Below, piece by piece: positions 33,545 through 44,657 of a DNA stretch of 64,000 bases. Both the position numbers and the translations under genes were made by a program. The stretch spans positions 992,001 through 1,056,000 of the forward strand of contig NC_089248.1 of NCBI RefSeq assembly GCF_000512585.2. The letters run 5' to 3'. The notes beneath the pieces are model-generated. The model searched no databases, was not told where the DNA came from, and saw only the letters and a list, made by a program, of their open reading frames with translations. The stretch's first letter is position 1. Each line of letters opens with the position of its first letter. This DNA is from Kwoniella bestiolae CBS 10118 (taxonomy: Eukaryota; Basidiomycota; Tremellomycetes; Tremellales; Cryptococcaceae).

Positions 33545-34003
33545 AGGAAAGTCAACAGGAGCATTCATCAATGATCAGTACACGAAATATCAGTCATGTG
33601 TTATCAATATGTACATCTTGTCGGATGACTCCTCATAAGTGACAGCGATCAGAATGTCCGCGTCGGAACGTCTGCAAAGAGACGTACTAGTCTACAAGGG
33701 AACAGACGTTAGTGGTACTGACTGAGCTTTCAACCCTCAGAATCGCATTCGGACTTCATGGATAGCGATCAGATAGCACAATCCCACCGAGTCGACCGTA
33801 CACTGCTAAATCCAGCTCGTACGCATGCTGCCATCCAAAGATTAATGACCGAGAGTTCCCGAAAGCGTGATGATGATAGTGACATGAAGAGCATGCTAAG
33901 AAAAAACCGAATCTGAATCCCAACCAACCCGCCTGATCTAACCCCTTCCTCCGAAGCTAGACCAAGTTTATTTGATTTGTTTGATTATCCAGTTTAGTTC
34001 TTT
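33545..34003. other. Convergent 3' flanks, no gene seen
   Basis: A 459-bp region between the PA28-like gene and the eS27 gene. No open frame matching a protein and no repeat was recognised. Confidence 0.4.
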
Positions 34004-34849
34004 CGTCGGAAAGAGCAGCCTGTGAATTCATGATCGAGTCAGATTATGCTAATCTAACCAACGAGGGACATGCTAAAAACTGTGAAAAACTCACCTTCAG
34101 TCAACTTGGCCTTACCACCGGTTGGTTGACAAAGGGCGGTAGCACATCCTTGGCATTGAACAACGGTGGAAGCGTGGGAGAAGACGGTGCTGTTGAATTG
34201 AGATGCATGTCAGCAACTTTGTCAAACTAGCAAAAAGGAAAGTGGAAGCGGAACATTGAGGGGGTAGACGGATGTGATATTTGCCACAGGTGAGCAGGAT
34301 AAAGGGAACCTGACTTACGTGATGGCGAAACAACCTGGGCACTTGACATCCATGAAGAATGAGTTGGGCTCTGGTACAACCTTCTTGAGCTTGTGAGTTC
34401 GGGCTTGAACGTCAGCGGGTCTGTTGAGGAGGTCAAGGGCGAGAACCTATTGCGGAGATGAGTTAGCGCTGCTTCCTATTACATATCGGGCATGTATGGA
34501 TGAGATCGGTGGTGCTAGCTGTGACATCCCTCTCCCTCCTATCCAAAACCATCTGCTGATCGCTGAAACCGAATGATCCTGCCCACCGATAAAGATCATG
34601 GAGATTGAGTATCCACCGACACCACCGACACTGTGGTTAAAGTGATCTTTCCTATCCAACCAAAATTTGCAATCCCAATATCCCGATCGAGCCTCCTATT
34701 ACACCAAAACTACCTGATACACCTTCCAGATCACTGTTCTAGCCATCATATCCACTAGAATAGCCAAGCAACTAATCCTCACAGCTAGCACCACCGATCC
34801 CATCACGACCTGATAGTCCACACGACCACTCCAGTCGATGACTTACCAT
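34004..34849 (-). CDS. RPS27: 40S ribosomal protein eS27 (S27e)
   Basis: An 83-residue zinc-ribbon protein of the small ribosomal subunit. The first coding exon is the ATG alone (34847-34849); the next exon begins [14 protein letters not shown]. The protein continues [38 protein letters not shown] and [15 protein letters not shown]. The two CxxC pairs of the ribbon are intact. Introns are 34447-34846 (400 nt), then two short ones. The long first intron carries a perfect inverted repeat described separately. The neighbour Ltv1 is a 40S assembly factor, so two small-subunit genes are adjacent. Identity is secure because every residue block follows the family. Confidence 0.96.
34447..34846 (-). 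other. Long first intron of RPS27 with perfect 21-bp stem
   Basis: The intron starts GTAAGTC and ends GCGCTAACTCATCTCCGCAATAG, with a CTAAC branch site about 20 nt before the acceptor. At 400 nt it is several times longer than the other introns here. Arms at 34779-34799 and 34504-34524 are perfect reverse complements over 21 bp. They lie 47 nt after the donor and 57 nt before the acceptor and enclose a 254-nt loop. Pairing would cut the effective splice-site distance to about 100 nt. A further four pairs extend the stem after one mismatch. Confidence 0.85.
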
Positions 34850-35446
34850 TTTGATTATTTATAACTGTTTTGGGTTTGTTGAAAAGCTGAGAGTCTACGT
34901 ATGGATATCGCAAGAATGTCGATAATTGACGAGACCTGCGTAGATGATTTTATTTAAGGTGTAAAGGTGATGAGAGATGAAGGATGGTGAATCGTATAAC
35001 TAGGTGGTGGCAAACGATATCAACGATGAAAAAGGATCGAACAGTAGCACCAGTAGAGGTAGCACACCATACCACCATACCACCATACCACCGTAGCACC
35101 CTACACCATACAACCACACACTAATACTCAAAGTGGCAGATTCCACTCAAAGATCCTGAAAAGACGTAATATCATATCACCGATATAAGACCATTGTGGC
35201 AGTGAGCTACGGTGACAGTTCATAGTGACTTACCCTCCACTCTTTGCTTAAATCCGATACGAGGCTATCTTTATCACCGACGCTCTCGATTTGGCCTGAG
35301 CGACATATTCAATGAGCGATCTATGCATCGCTATAAGCATAAGTTATGGATATACAACAACAAAGATAGAAAAATGCAAGTTGCAAGAGCGAGAATTGCG
35401 TCAACCGAGGTATCACGAGCCAACACATGAATTATACAAGTTGACC
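34850..35446. promoter_or_regulatory. RPS27 promoter, LTV1 3' flank
   Basis: A 597-bp region. At 35064-35110 there is a run of about four degenerate CACCATAC units (9-bp period), roughly 220-260 bp upstream of the RPS27 ATG. No gene was recognised. Confidence 0.45.
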
Positions 35447-37518
35447 TCAACTTAACGACTTGACACCTTTGGAACCTACAGCTACATCTGCAGCACGACC
35501 GTTCCCAACCAGCTTCTTGTGACTGGCAAGCTGTCGTTTCCTTTCGGTGGAGAAGGTTTCCGTGTGAGACTTCTTCTCCGCCCGACGAGACTGGGGAAAT
35601 ACAAATGCAATCAGCAATGTCACATATACGAAAGAGTTTCGAATCAATTGACTGCCAGTTACTCACCGCTCGTTCAGCTTTAACTGCAGCCTTTCTTGCT
35701 TTCTTTTCCTCAGCTAATTCACCTTTGGGTCGAGCAACGGTCACTCTAGGCGCCTCTCGTTCAGTCTCAGAGCCGGAATCGGTCTCGTCTCCATCTTCTT
35801 GCTGATCTTCTGTCTGCGCAGCGGCGGCGGCAGCAGCAGCAGCTTTTTGCTCCGCTCGAGCTTTCATTTGCGCGGCATTGCGAGAGCGGATCATACCGGG
35901 ATGATTCTCGGTATTGGTGTAAGTTGCTGAATGGCAGGTCAGCAAACAAGAGCATCGTCAGGATGTCAAGTCAACTTACACAGTATAGTCTGTACATCCC
36001 ACTTCCCTTCCTCGGGCTGTTCAACTCGTTCTCTGGGCTCCTTCTTGACTTTCTCTCGGGTTTTGCCATTTTCACGATCTTCTTTCTCGATCTGCAGGAT
36101 TCTCCTCCTGTTCTCCTCTTTGATATCATCTTCGCCATCGATAGCTGCTCGAAGGACACCGAATCGCTCGGTACCCGTGAGACCGGTACCACCCAATGCA
36201 GGTCGCATTCTACGACCCACCACCTCGTAATTTTCCAGGAAATCATCCATGATCTCCTCGAAATCGTCTCGCGTGACCTCAGGAGGACCGCCAGCGGCCT
36301 TGGCGGCGTGGGAGGCAAGGGAGAATCGAGATGAAACGGAGAAGTTGGAGGTGGCGACGGAGGCGGTACCGTCGTCAGAATAGTCTTCGTATTCTTCTTC
36401 CTCTTCTTCTTCGTCATCATAAAGGTAGTCCATTTCGATCTAACCTTGGAATTAGCAATCTGGCAGTGGTATGAGTTTGACTTGCTCACCTTGTCAAACC
36501 TATCATCCAAGTCTCGTAGTCCCTGTGTCCTAAACATGCTGGAACTGCTCATACTCATACCAGAAGCATCACTAGGTCCTCTTTTCCCTCTTCTCTTCTT
36601 TCCTCCCGCTACCATCATATCATCAAAGTTGCTAGCAAGCGATCCAACAGTATCTGCCATTTCGGATCTTTCTTCGGGATCGACATCGGAAACTTGATCT
36701 GGTAAAGCGGCCTGTTCACGCTTGAAAGCCTTGAATCTATCTTCCCAGGTCTCTTCTTTCCCTTCGGCTTGAGCTGCAGGGCCTTCGTCTACACCCCATT
36801 CCCTAAACTCCCAAGAGACCTCTTCCTCTTCATCCCTTTCTCCATCATGGACCAATTCATCGAACCATCCCTCTTCTTCCCCCTCGTCATCAACGAAAGC
36901 GTCATCTTCGAGCGCTTCCAAGACTTGACGAAGATGCGGGTCCATATCAGGTTGCAATCCTCGTAACTCTCTAGGTATAGCTTCTCCTCTGTTCTGAGCT
37001 TCGTGAACCGATATCTGCTCTCTACTGGGCAGTACATCTTGAGGCAGTAGATCGAACATGTCGTCTTCTTTCGCCTTGCCTTTACCCTTTCCCGTTGACT
37101 TCATCCCTCGAGCTACACCTGAACCTCTTGGTGCGGCGATCAAGAATGAGTCAAAGCCGCCATTACCGACCGTCTTCAAGTGTGACATGTAGTCGTAGGA
37201 GGAGTCATCGTATGTGATACCGTACATGGCTGCTTCACCTTCATTCTTTCGGATGGCGGATTGGTCTACTGTTTTCTCCAGATCGGCCAGTGTTATCTCG
37301 GCCTGGACGCAAGGAGGAGGAGTGTCAGTGGACTGATGCTTTTTGCCTCATAAGTTTCAGCTGCTCACCTTTTTGCCCGTCTCGTTACTCCTATTCATGG
37401 GCTTAAACACCCTCTGACTCGCTTCGGGATCATTGATGAGGGGATCCTGCTGAGAACGGTGGACGAGCTGGAAATGCTGGGCATTGGGCTGCCTGAAGAT
37501 GGATTTCTTGGGTGGCAT
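35447..37518 (-). CDS. LTV1: 40S assembly factor Ltv1
   Basis: Ltv1 binds the pre-40S head during late nuclear and early cytoplasmic assembly and is released on phosphorylation. The start MPPKKSIFRQPNAQHFQLVH gives the family N-terminus, whose RSQQDPL follows. Then AAMYGITYDDSSYDYMSHL (a conserved YDYMQHL-type element), a basic GKGKGKAKED region, long acidic stretches, KKRRGKRGPSDASGMSMSSS, and FEEIMDDFLENYEVVG in the C-terminal half. The tail is basic (KKSHTETFSTERKRQLASHK). Five introns at about 37232-37370, 36438-36492, 35926-35980 and 35597-35665. The family match is clear at both ends. It is divergent from TIM13 with 353 bp between the start codons. Confidence 0.92.
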
Positions 37519-37871
37519 GGTGGGATTGCGTTTTGTGAGACTATGAGGTGTTGGTCCAGATGATGTTGAGAAGTAGAGAGAATTACCTATCGATGAGGAC
37601 TTGATGGGTGGTGTTGTTGAAATGTTGAGATTGGAATTGAAGTTGAAATTTTGCTTCCGTCGGATGTCAGTCACTCGAGTCCCCGTCGAAAAGTCGAAAG
37701 AGTGTGTCGCCGCTACTGACATCCTGAGCAAGATATCTCTCATCTTCCCCCTTCTTGGTTCGCATCCATATCCATACCATTGAATTACTCTGCAAGCCTC
37801 AGCAATCAAAAGATCTGCCAATTCAGATAGCTACTCTACCCAATCTTACAATCAATCACCAATCACCAAAA
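37519..37871. promoter_or_regulatory. Divergent promoter, LTV1 / TIM13
   Basis: A 353-bp region between divergent starts. No specific element was recognised. Confidence 0.4.
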
Positions 37872-38444
37872 ATGTCTTCTCTTTTCGGTTCCTCTGGTGC
37901 GACTCCCGGTTAGTCTCTTGGATTCCACCGCATTCGCACTGAACATATCTTCCGGACAATCGCTGATGGGCTTCCACTCGCAGATATGGCTGCTCGAAAG
38001 GAGCAAATGAAGCAATCGATTCAACAAGAGGTGTGTTGCAGAGACCACGATATCCCAATTTTCCATCTATACCTATTTTGGTGAGAAATCGACGATCGCA
38101 GGAGCTGACTGTGATATATCTAGCTCGCCATTGCCAACGCCCAACAATTGATCAACAAGATCAATGAGAACGTGAGTATCATCAATTCTGGGGTAGAGAC
38201 TTGCCGCTGATAAGTTCGCTTTAGTGCTTCGCCAAATGTATCTCTAAACCATCCACCTCACTCACATCGTCTCAGGAGGTGAGTATTCTGTCTCATAAGT
38301 GTAGCTCAATCACTGACTTTGCCTACTCAGACATGCTTATCCCAATGTATGTCCCTCTACATGGCCGCCTTCGATCAAGTCTCTCGATCTTACGTGTCAA
38401 GAATATCGAAAGAGCGAGGAGCTGCTCCCGGTATTGGTCTTTAG
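37872..38444 (+). CDS. TIM13: Small Tim chaperone Tim13
   Basis: About 99 residues, in the mitochondrial intermembrane space, where Tim8-Tim13 hexamers guide hydrophobic precursors. The first exon is MSSLFGSSGATP, followed by DMAARKEQMKQSIQQE, ELAIANAQQLINKINEN and the twin CX3C motif CFAKC...CLSQC that is separated by 14 residues. MSLYMAAFDQVSRSYVSRIS closes the domain. It has four or five very short introns. The similarity to Tim13 (rather than Tim8, 9 or 10) rests on the QELAIANAQQLI and FDQVSRSYVSRI segments. Confidence 0.92.
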
Positions 38445-38549
38445 AAACTGTAGCATAATCACGACACTGAAACTGGAAGTGACACAAGGCAGAATGTATC
38501 TACACAACTCAATGCATCATATGAAACAGACTGATCACTACAACAATCT

Positions 38550-39902
38550 CTACTCATCATCCTCGTCTTCATCATCGTCTCCACCCTCTTCTCGCCAGAC
38601 CTGGTAGACTTTTCTCCTATTGCTCTCTCCGGCCTTTTCGTTGGAAGCGGCTTCAAACATCCTCTTCAGGAGCCCACTCCGGAGGGCAGTAGGATTTGAC
38701 CTTTCCGATTGTCCTTCTTCACCCACACATGAGTGCATGACGATATGAGCGTACATCGAGTCTGCTTTTTTGGATCGTTTGGACGGCCTCTCCGCGTCTC
38801 GCTCGACAGCAATGGAAGAAGATGCGAGGGTAAGAGACTCGAGGAGTGGGGTGAACACGGAAGACATCAGACGAGTGTGTACGGTAGAGGTGGAGGTGCG
38901 GGTGAGAAGAGTTATGTGAGGTTCGAGGATAGCAATGAGAGGGCAGGCGGCCTAAAGCAGCGTAGCAAATGAGTGATCTGATCATGCTTACACCGATTCG
39001 CATGATACATACCTGAGAGTCGACTTCAGGCAGCGCCAGAGTTTTGTTCAGCTCGTCCAGGTAAATATCAGCGATGTGATTGGCAATGGAAGTTGGGACT
39101 CTTCGGTCTTCCCATCTGCAATGAAATAGGAAGTTAGTGGCTACTCCTAATCAAGTATATGTGTCAGAGTACTCACGTCATCGGACCGCCATTCTTTGTC
39201 AATATCCTATTCACAGCGACTACAGCGTCCTTCTCCCACTTCTCCCTCGCCAGTAATCGGAATGTAGCATTAACGTATTTTCGCATGAGCAGATAATATT
39301 TGTCCATCCTGCAGCACCGAAAATGTGAGCTGGCAGCCTACCAGAGTGGAACTCTGACTCACCTCAGTCTGTCAATTCCCGCCCATTCTCGCACTATCGA
39401 ATCCCAAAATCCCTCCAAGAAAGCTACACTCGCTTCGAATCGATCCTCGGGGGAGGCTGATTTGGGTTTTATCTGAAGCAGTAGTTCGGCAAGGTCGGCA
39501 GCAAGAGCCTGCTGCACCAATGGTTTGTCCGACATCCAAAAGCCTAACAAAATGATTAGCTCGGCACGTCTGCTTGCTATGCACGAGATGCCCACAATAG
39601 AAGAGACCTTTCCACAACTTTGCCATTTCAGCGTCATCTAACCTGACATAGGAGCTCGATTCGCCCTCCGTATCACCTCCCTGGGATAAGAAGGCGACAA
39701 GACCTGCGATTGCCCTATCCCTAACTTTCTTATCTGTGGTTCGCAAGGTCTTCATTAGCTTGCAGCAACTAAAGTACGCAACAGAGCCACTTGACTCACC
39801 TGTATGAGCGAGCTGTTTTCCAAGAGGCATCGCAGCTTCTGGCTTGCTGTCCTCCACAGGTGCCGCTCGAGACTTTCCTTTGCGTGATACAGCTGCTGGC
39901 AT
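38550..39902 (-). CDS. RRP1: Rrp1/Nop52-family ribosome biogenesis protein
   Basis: Nucleolar protein for 27S pre-rRNA maturation and 60S assembly. The start MPAAVSRKGKSRAAPVED leads into GKQLAHT, joined to DKKVRDRAIAGLVAFLSQ, then EMAKLWKGLFYC joined to FWMSDKPLVQQALAADLAEL. The family signature (KxWKGLFYCFWMSDKPLVQQ-like) is intact across the splice. EGFWDSIVREWAGIDRLRMDK joined to KYYLLMRKYVNATFRLLAREKW continues it. The C-terminal third is variable, with PSKRSKKADSMYAHI and an acidic end DDDEDEDDE. Five introns. It converges on TIM13 and is divergent from the BuGZ-like gene. Confidence 0.92.
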
Positions 39903-40250
39903 TGTGTAGCAGTCCTATCCTTGTAGTTGTTGGTCCTGAGTGAATCGATAATGGATCAAGCAAGGCGAATGAATTAGAGTGCTCTGAAGTTGAAGATGGG
40001 GGAATATAGATGTCAACAGACGGTGAATTCGAATTCTCGAACTCTTGAATTCAACTTTTTGTATGGTGAATGAATGTAAGTCACGTGACATATACATCAA
40101 CCAGCCAGCATTGCTACTAAAGGGATGATAACCAACATTGATGATCATTCATCTCGTCTCGTCTCGTCTCATCTTTCTTCGGTCTTCTCTTCTCGTCATT
40201 TCCTCTTATCGATCGAACTCACAAGTAGAGATCAACGTGTAGCAGTCAAA
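39903..40250. promoter_or_regulatory. Divergent promoter, RRP1 / BuGZ-like gene
   Basis: A 348-bp region with tandem CTCGT units (about 40152-40170) and a pyrimidine-rich tract before the plus-strand start. No other element was recognised. Confidence 0.4.
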
Positions 40251-41476
40251 ATGGGAAAGAAGAAGAGAACTCAAGCCTTTGTGGGTATTGAATACTTCGC
40301 ATTGTAGCGCTGCGAAACGCTGATTGTGTTGCTGTCATGTCAGGTCATCAAACCATGGTGTTGGTATTGCGAGAGAGAATTCGAGGATGATAAAGGTAGG
40401 TCGGATTGTCTCACAACATCAGCTTACGATTGCCAGTCCTGCTACAGCATCAGAAATCGAAACACTTCAAGTGTCAGCTATGCCCAAGGAAGTTGAATGT
40501 GAGTAATGATCATCATGGAACACAGCTGATATAGTAGACCGCCGGTGGTCTGATGGTGCACAGTCAACAGGTACATAAATGTGACCCCGAGCCGTAAGTC
40601 CCTCGTCGCTTGGATGAAGCTTACAGTACAAGTCTCACGAACACACTGCCCGGTCGAGATGGATACGATATCGAGATCTTCGGTATGGAAGGTGTACCGG
40701 AGAATGCTGTTGCGGAATGGAAATCGAGGAAGGAAGCAGAAGCAGGTACAGCTGCCATGGCGGCAGCAGCGGCCGCTTCCAGACCACGACAATCCTACAC
40801 TGTCATACCCGAAGCAGATTTGCAAGCAGCTTTGGAGCAACATAAGAAGTTGATGGCGGCGAGAAACAACCCTGCGCCTATACCAACGTTCCCACCTTTC
40901 GGTGCTGCTCCGCCTCAGTTCCCGGCTGGGTAAGTCTTGATGATGAGATTCTAGAGCTGACAGAAAGCTTTCCTCCTACCATGCCACCTGGATTCCCCGG
41001 CATGCCACCGCCAACGATGGCACCAGGAGGTATCCCACCCTTTGCGTGAGTTGATCTTAGGATATTCGCGCGCTGACAATCAGTCCTCCACCCGGTTTCC
41101 GACCACCTTTCCCACCTGTTGGCGTTCCTCCATTCCCTCCTATATCGAACTCGCCTATTCCAATGGGCTCGCCTGCTGGTCTGCCTGGAGTACCACCTAC
41201 GCCACCTACGTTCGTTCCTCAAACTTCGACCCCAGTTCCCGTCCAGCCTGTCGAAGTGTTGCCACCGAAGGATGGTGTCATGTGGCCAGATGCAACTGCT
41301 TCACCCGTGAGTGACCCACTTGTAATCATCGAAGTACCACTCTGACCCTTCCTCCTTAGGCTGAAAAACGAGCGCAACAACCTCGGTACCGTTACACATC
41401 CCCAACACCTGATGGCGAGACGGAGGAGGGCAGCGGTGTTGGAAAGAAGAGAAAGGCAGCGGCAGATTTCCTGTAA
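40251..41476 (+). CDS. BuGZ/ZNF207-like C2H2 zinc-finger protein
   Basis: The start MGKKKRTQAF joins to VIKPWCWYCEREFEDDKVLL, then QHQKSKHFKCQLCPRKLNTA and GGLMVHSQQVHK, giving two C2H2 fingers. It continues to NTLPGRDGYDIEIFGMEGVP. This whole N-terminal block is the hallmark of the BuGZ/ZNF207 family, which in animals acts in spindle assembly, kinetochore Bub3 loading and splicing. The rest is Pro/Phe/Met-rich low complexity, also family-like. Near the C-terminus SPAEKRAQQPRYRY resembles an EERRAQLPKY-type element I associate with the animal family; that comparison is tentative. A basic KKRKAAADFL end may be a nuclear signal. About seven short introns, one leaving a very short second exon. 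Confidence 0.9.
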
Positions 41477-42076
41477 CCTATCTATTTGCGCATGGACCGA
41501 GTGTAACAATGAAGAATCCTCATTTGGACGATCTGCAACGACTGAAACAGCAGCGGACCTCATATATATCATCAAAACCGGGTTACTGTAAGAGTTTGAC
41601 CATGTTACTACATTCATGCGTGTTCCTCAACACTGTGTATCGCATCCCATATCACAAGCCTAGATGGCGCAACACGTATTGTGTCACGAGGGTGACCTCG
41701 GTGACAGCTACTTCCTGTACATTCGCATTCATGCCAGGACAGCATCAGGCGAGATGGAGGTCATGAATGATTTGGGTTGTCCTTCTTCAAGCACTAACAA
41801 TATTTGTGCGTGTTCCATTGATGACATAAAGCTGCAGCGTTCTGTAGATCAGATGGGGCGAGAATCGCGCACGAGATGACAGGTGGTGGTCACCTGCGTC
41901 GCTAAAGCGATGACCCCATCGAGGAGCACCGATCGGTGCTCTGTTGATCTGGTCAAGATATTGTTAGAGCCAGTTAAGCAATCCAAGACAAGTCGACAGC
42001 ACAATGCGATACATTCATATATAAATCATTTCTAGAAAGTGAAGAAACTAGTTACAACGCTCCGCCTGCAATTGAC
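41477..42076. other. Convergent intergenic region with an 18-bp palindrome
   Basis: 600 bp between two convergent genes. From 41880 to 41941 three inverted repeats follow each other: AGGTG...CACCT, TCGCTAAAGCGA, and the perfect 18-bp palindrome GAGCACCGATCGGTGCTC at 41924-41941. No protein gene was recognised. Confidence 0.6.
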
Positions 42077-44657
42077 CTACTCTTGCATTCGTCTGAATGT
42101 CTCGCCAATCTCGTTATATAGCTGGTCGAATTTACCTTGGATATCTTGCTCGCTTTGAGTGTTGGGAGACTCGAACTTCATTTGGGAAAGCTTGTACATC
42201 ACATCGGCAGCGGAATCTCGTACCTGTACAATGTCAGCAAAATTCTTCTAAGATCCATGACTCACCTTTGCAAAAGTCATGTCGCTGGTCTCGACAGCTC
42301 GTTGAGATTGGTCGTAGAATGCAACAAAGTTCTTCAACATTCCTGAGGTTTTGTAGAACGGACAGTATCGATCGTACTCGGAGATACCATTTTGTTGAAG
42401 GAAGTCATCCTACGCATAATCAGCTTCATCCCTTTGTAGTCAACTCACCTTGAGCATTCGAGCGACTTCCAAAGTAATCTTGTCACTTTCACCCAAAGCA
42501 CTCTTTCCGACAAGCTGGACAATTTCGGCCAAATCTTGCTCCTTTTGGAGGATTTCCTTGGCTCTAGTTCGCAAGTCAATGAATCCGGGGTTGCTCTTTT
42601 CGTAGTGGGAGTCGAGAACCTTGAGATATTTGGAGTAGGACACATTCCAGTCAACCGAAGGGAAATGTTTACGTTGAGCCAAAGCTTTGGATAAACCCCA
42701 GAAGACCTGCACGATACCGAGAGTTGCACTGGTGACTGGATCGGAGAAATCACCACCGGGAGGAGAGACAGCACCGACGATAGAGACGGTACCCTGTCTG
42801 ACAGGGTTACCGAGACAAGTGACTTTACCAGCTCGCTCGTAGAAACTGGCAAGTTTGGCACCGAGATAAGCGGGGTAACCAGAATCCGCAGGCATTTCAG
42901 CCAAACGACCAGAGATTTCTCGCAACGCTTCGGCCCATCGAGAGGTGGAATCGGCCATCATGGCGACGTTGTTACCTTGATCTCGGAAGTATTCCGACAA
43001 GGTGATACCAGTGTAAATGGAAGCTTCACGAGCAGCGACAGGCATGTTGGAGGTGTTGGCGACAAGCGCGGTACGTTTCATGATGGGTTCTTCTCGACCA
43101 TCTCGCTCGAGGGTGAGTTCGGGGAACTGCTCGACGTTAGCGAAAATTAAAAAGATGTTGACATTGCACTCACATCGGCCAATACCTCAGCCATTTCTAG
43201 GAAAAAGGATCAGCAAGTAGTCGGTGTTTGATGCAACGGTAAGAACTCACCATTACCACGTTCACCACAACCGACGTAGATAATGATATCGGAGTTGGAG
43301 AATTTGGACAAGGCTTGACTCTACGAAATGGTCAGTCAATCCTTGAAAGGCTCGTGCAATACGTACGATAACGGTTTTACCACTATTTCGGAATGGTCAG
43401 CTTATCTCACGCCTCCCGTATTATGACACTTACCATCCGAAAGCACCAGGAATAGCAGTAGTACCACCTTGGACACAAGGGAACAAAGCGTCCAATACCC
43501 GTTGTCCGGTAAACAAGGGATACGAGGCGGTCTCCTTTTGAGCCACAGGCCTAGGAGCTCTGACAGGCCAGAGTTGCATCATTGTGTGCTGAGTGGTCTT
43601 GCCTTGGAACTCGGTTTCAAGCACGACGTCCTAGACGAGGGATCAGCGATGGAAATTGGTTCATTGAACGGTGAACTCACTTCGACGGTATAACTACCTT
43701 TCTCTGCGATTCGAGTGATAGTTCCCATAGCCCGAGGAGGGAGCATGATCTTGTGGTTGTCCACGAGGGAGTTCTCGTAAACGCTACCGAAGATGTCACC
43801 CCCGGATAAGTGGTCACCGACGCCGAAGGAAGCGGGGTTGAAATCCCATTTGATCTCTCTGCTCAGAGACTCGGTGTTGATACCACCTGAGGATTGACGT
43901 CAGCAACGAATGACGGAGTTCAATCAGAGCGGACTCACGAGGAATGTAGATACTTTGAGATTTCTCTTGAATAGACTTCAAAGGACGTTGAATACCACTG
44001 CGCCAAGATTAGCTCTGACCAGGTTTTTGGGCATGATATACTCACTCATAAATGTTCGTCATGAGACCTGTATCGATATCAGCATTGAACATCAATCATA
44101 TTTAGCTCGATCGGTCACTCACCAGGTCCAAGCTCCACACTCAATGGTTTACCTGTTCTCAATACTGGATCACCTACGGTGACACCAGATGTCTCTTCGT
44201 AGACTTGGATGGTAGCTCGATCGGCCTCGATACGAATGACCTCTACGGGTGGATGTGTCAGAGCAATCACTATCGTCTTTGGGCATTTGCTCACCTCCGA
44301 CCAGTTCGTCGTGTCCTACTCGGACCAACTCGTACATTGCACATCCCCGCATGTTCTCACCGATAACGACGGGACCGGACACGCTGAGTACTCGATAAGC
44401 CGTGGGTTGTTGCGTCTCAGGAGAAGAAGCGACTCACGAGTAGACCGAACCGAACATCCTCTCACGTTCCTCATCCCGGACCTATACAAAGGAAGACGGT
44501 TAAGACATTTGCCATCCCCTGGTTGAGCCCAAGGTACTCACTTTTGGGAGATCCCGCTTAGCTCTGTCCATTGCACCGGCCTATAGGAAACAAGTCGATT
44601 TTGGTTCAGTCAGCATAGGTTGCGATTACGCTGTGGGTGAAAGACAGAACATACCAT
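42077..44657 (-). CDS. VMA1: V-type proton ATPase catalytic subunit A
   Basis: Catalytic A subunit of the V1 sector, which acidifies the vacuole and endosomes. The first coding exon is the ATG alone (44655-44657), spliced to AGAMDRAKRDLPKVRDEER. The nucleotide-binding P-loop GAFGCGKTVISQALSKFSN is interrupted by an intron after GAFG. Other family blocks are FTGQRVLDALFPCVQGG, IIYVGCGERGNEMAEVL, MADSTSRWAEALREISGRLA, and CLGNPVRQGTVSIVGAVSPP, then DFSDPVTSATLGIVQVFWGL. The end is GETFRRMQE. Length (about 615 residues) is normal, and no intein is inserted in the P-loop region, unlike budding yeast VMA1. About twelve short introns. Confidence 0.96.

Noticed and set aside
34525..34778. C/D-box snoRNA in the RPS27 intron loop
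   Set aside because: C-box-like ATGATGG occurs, but no convincing CTGA D box was found on the sense strand; not strong enough to call.
42097..44182. Plus-strand ORFs opposite VMA1
   Set aside because: They are antisense to a fully supported conserved protein.
42077..44657. An intein in V-ATPase subunit A
   Set aside because: The P-loop region GAFGCGKTVI is continuous apart from an ordinary short intron.
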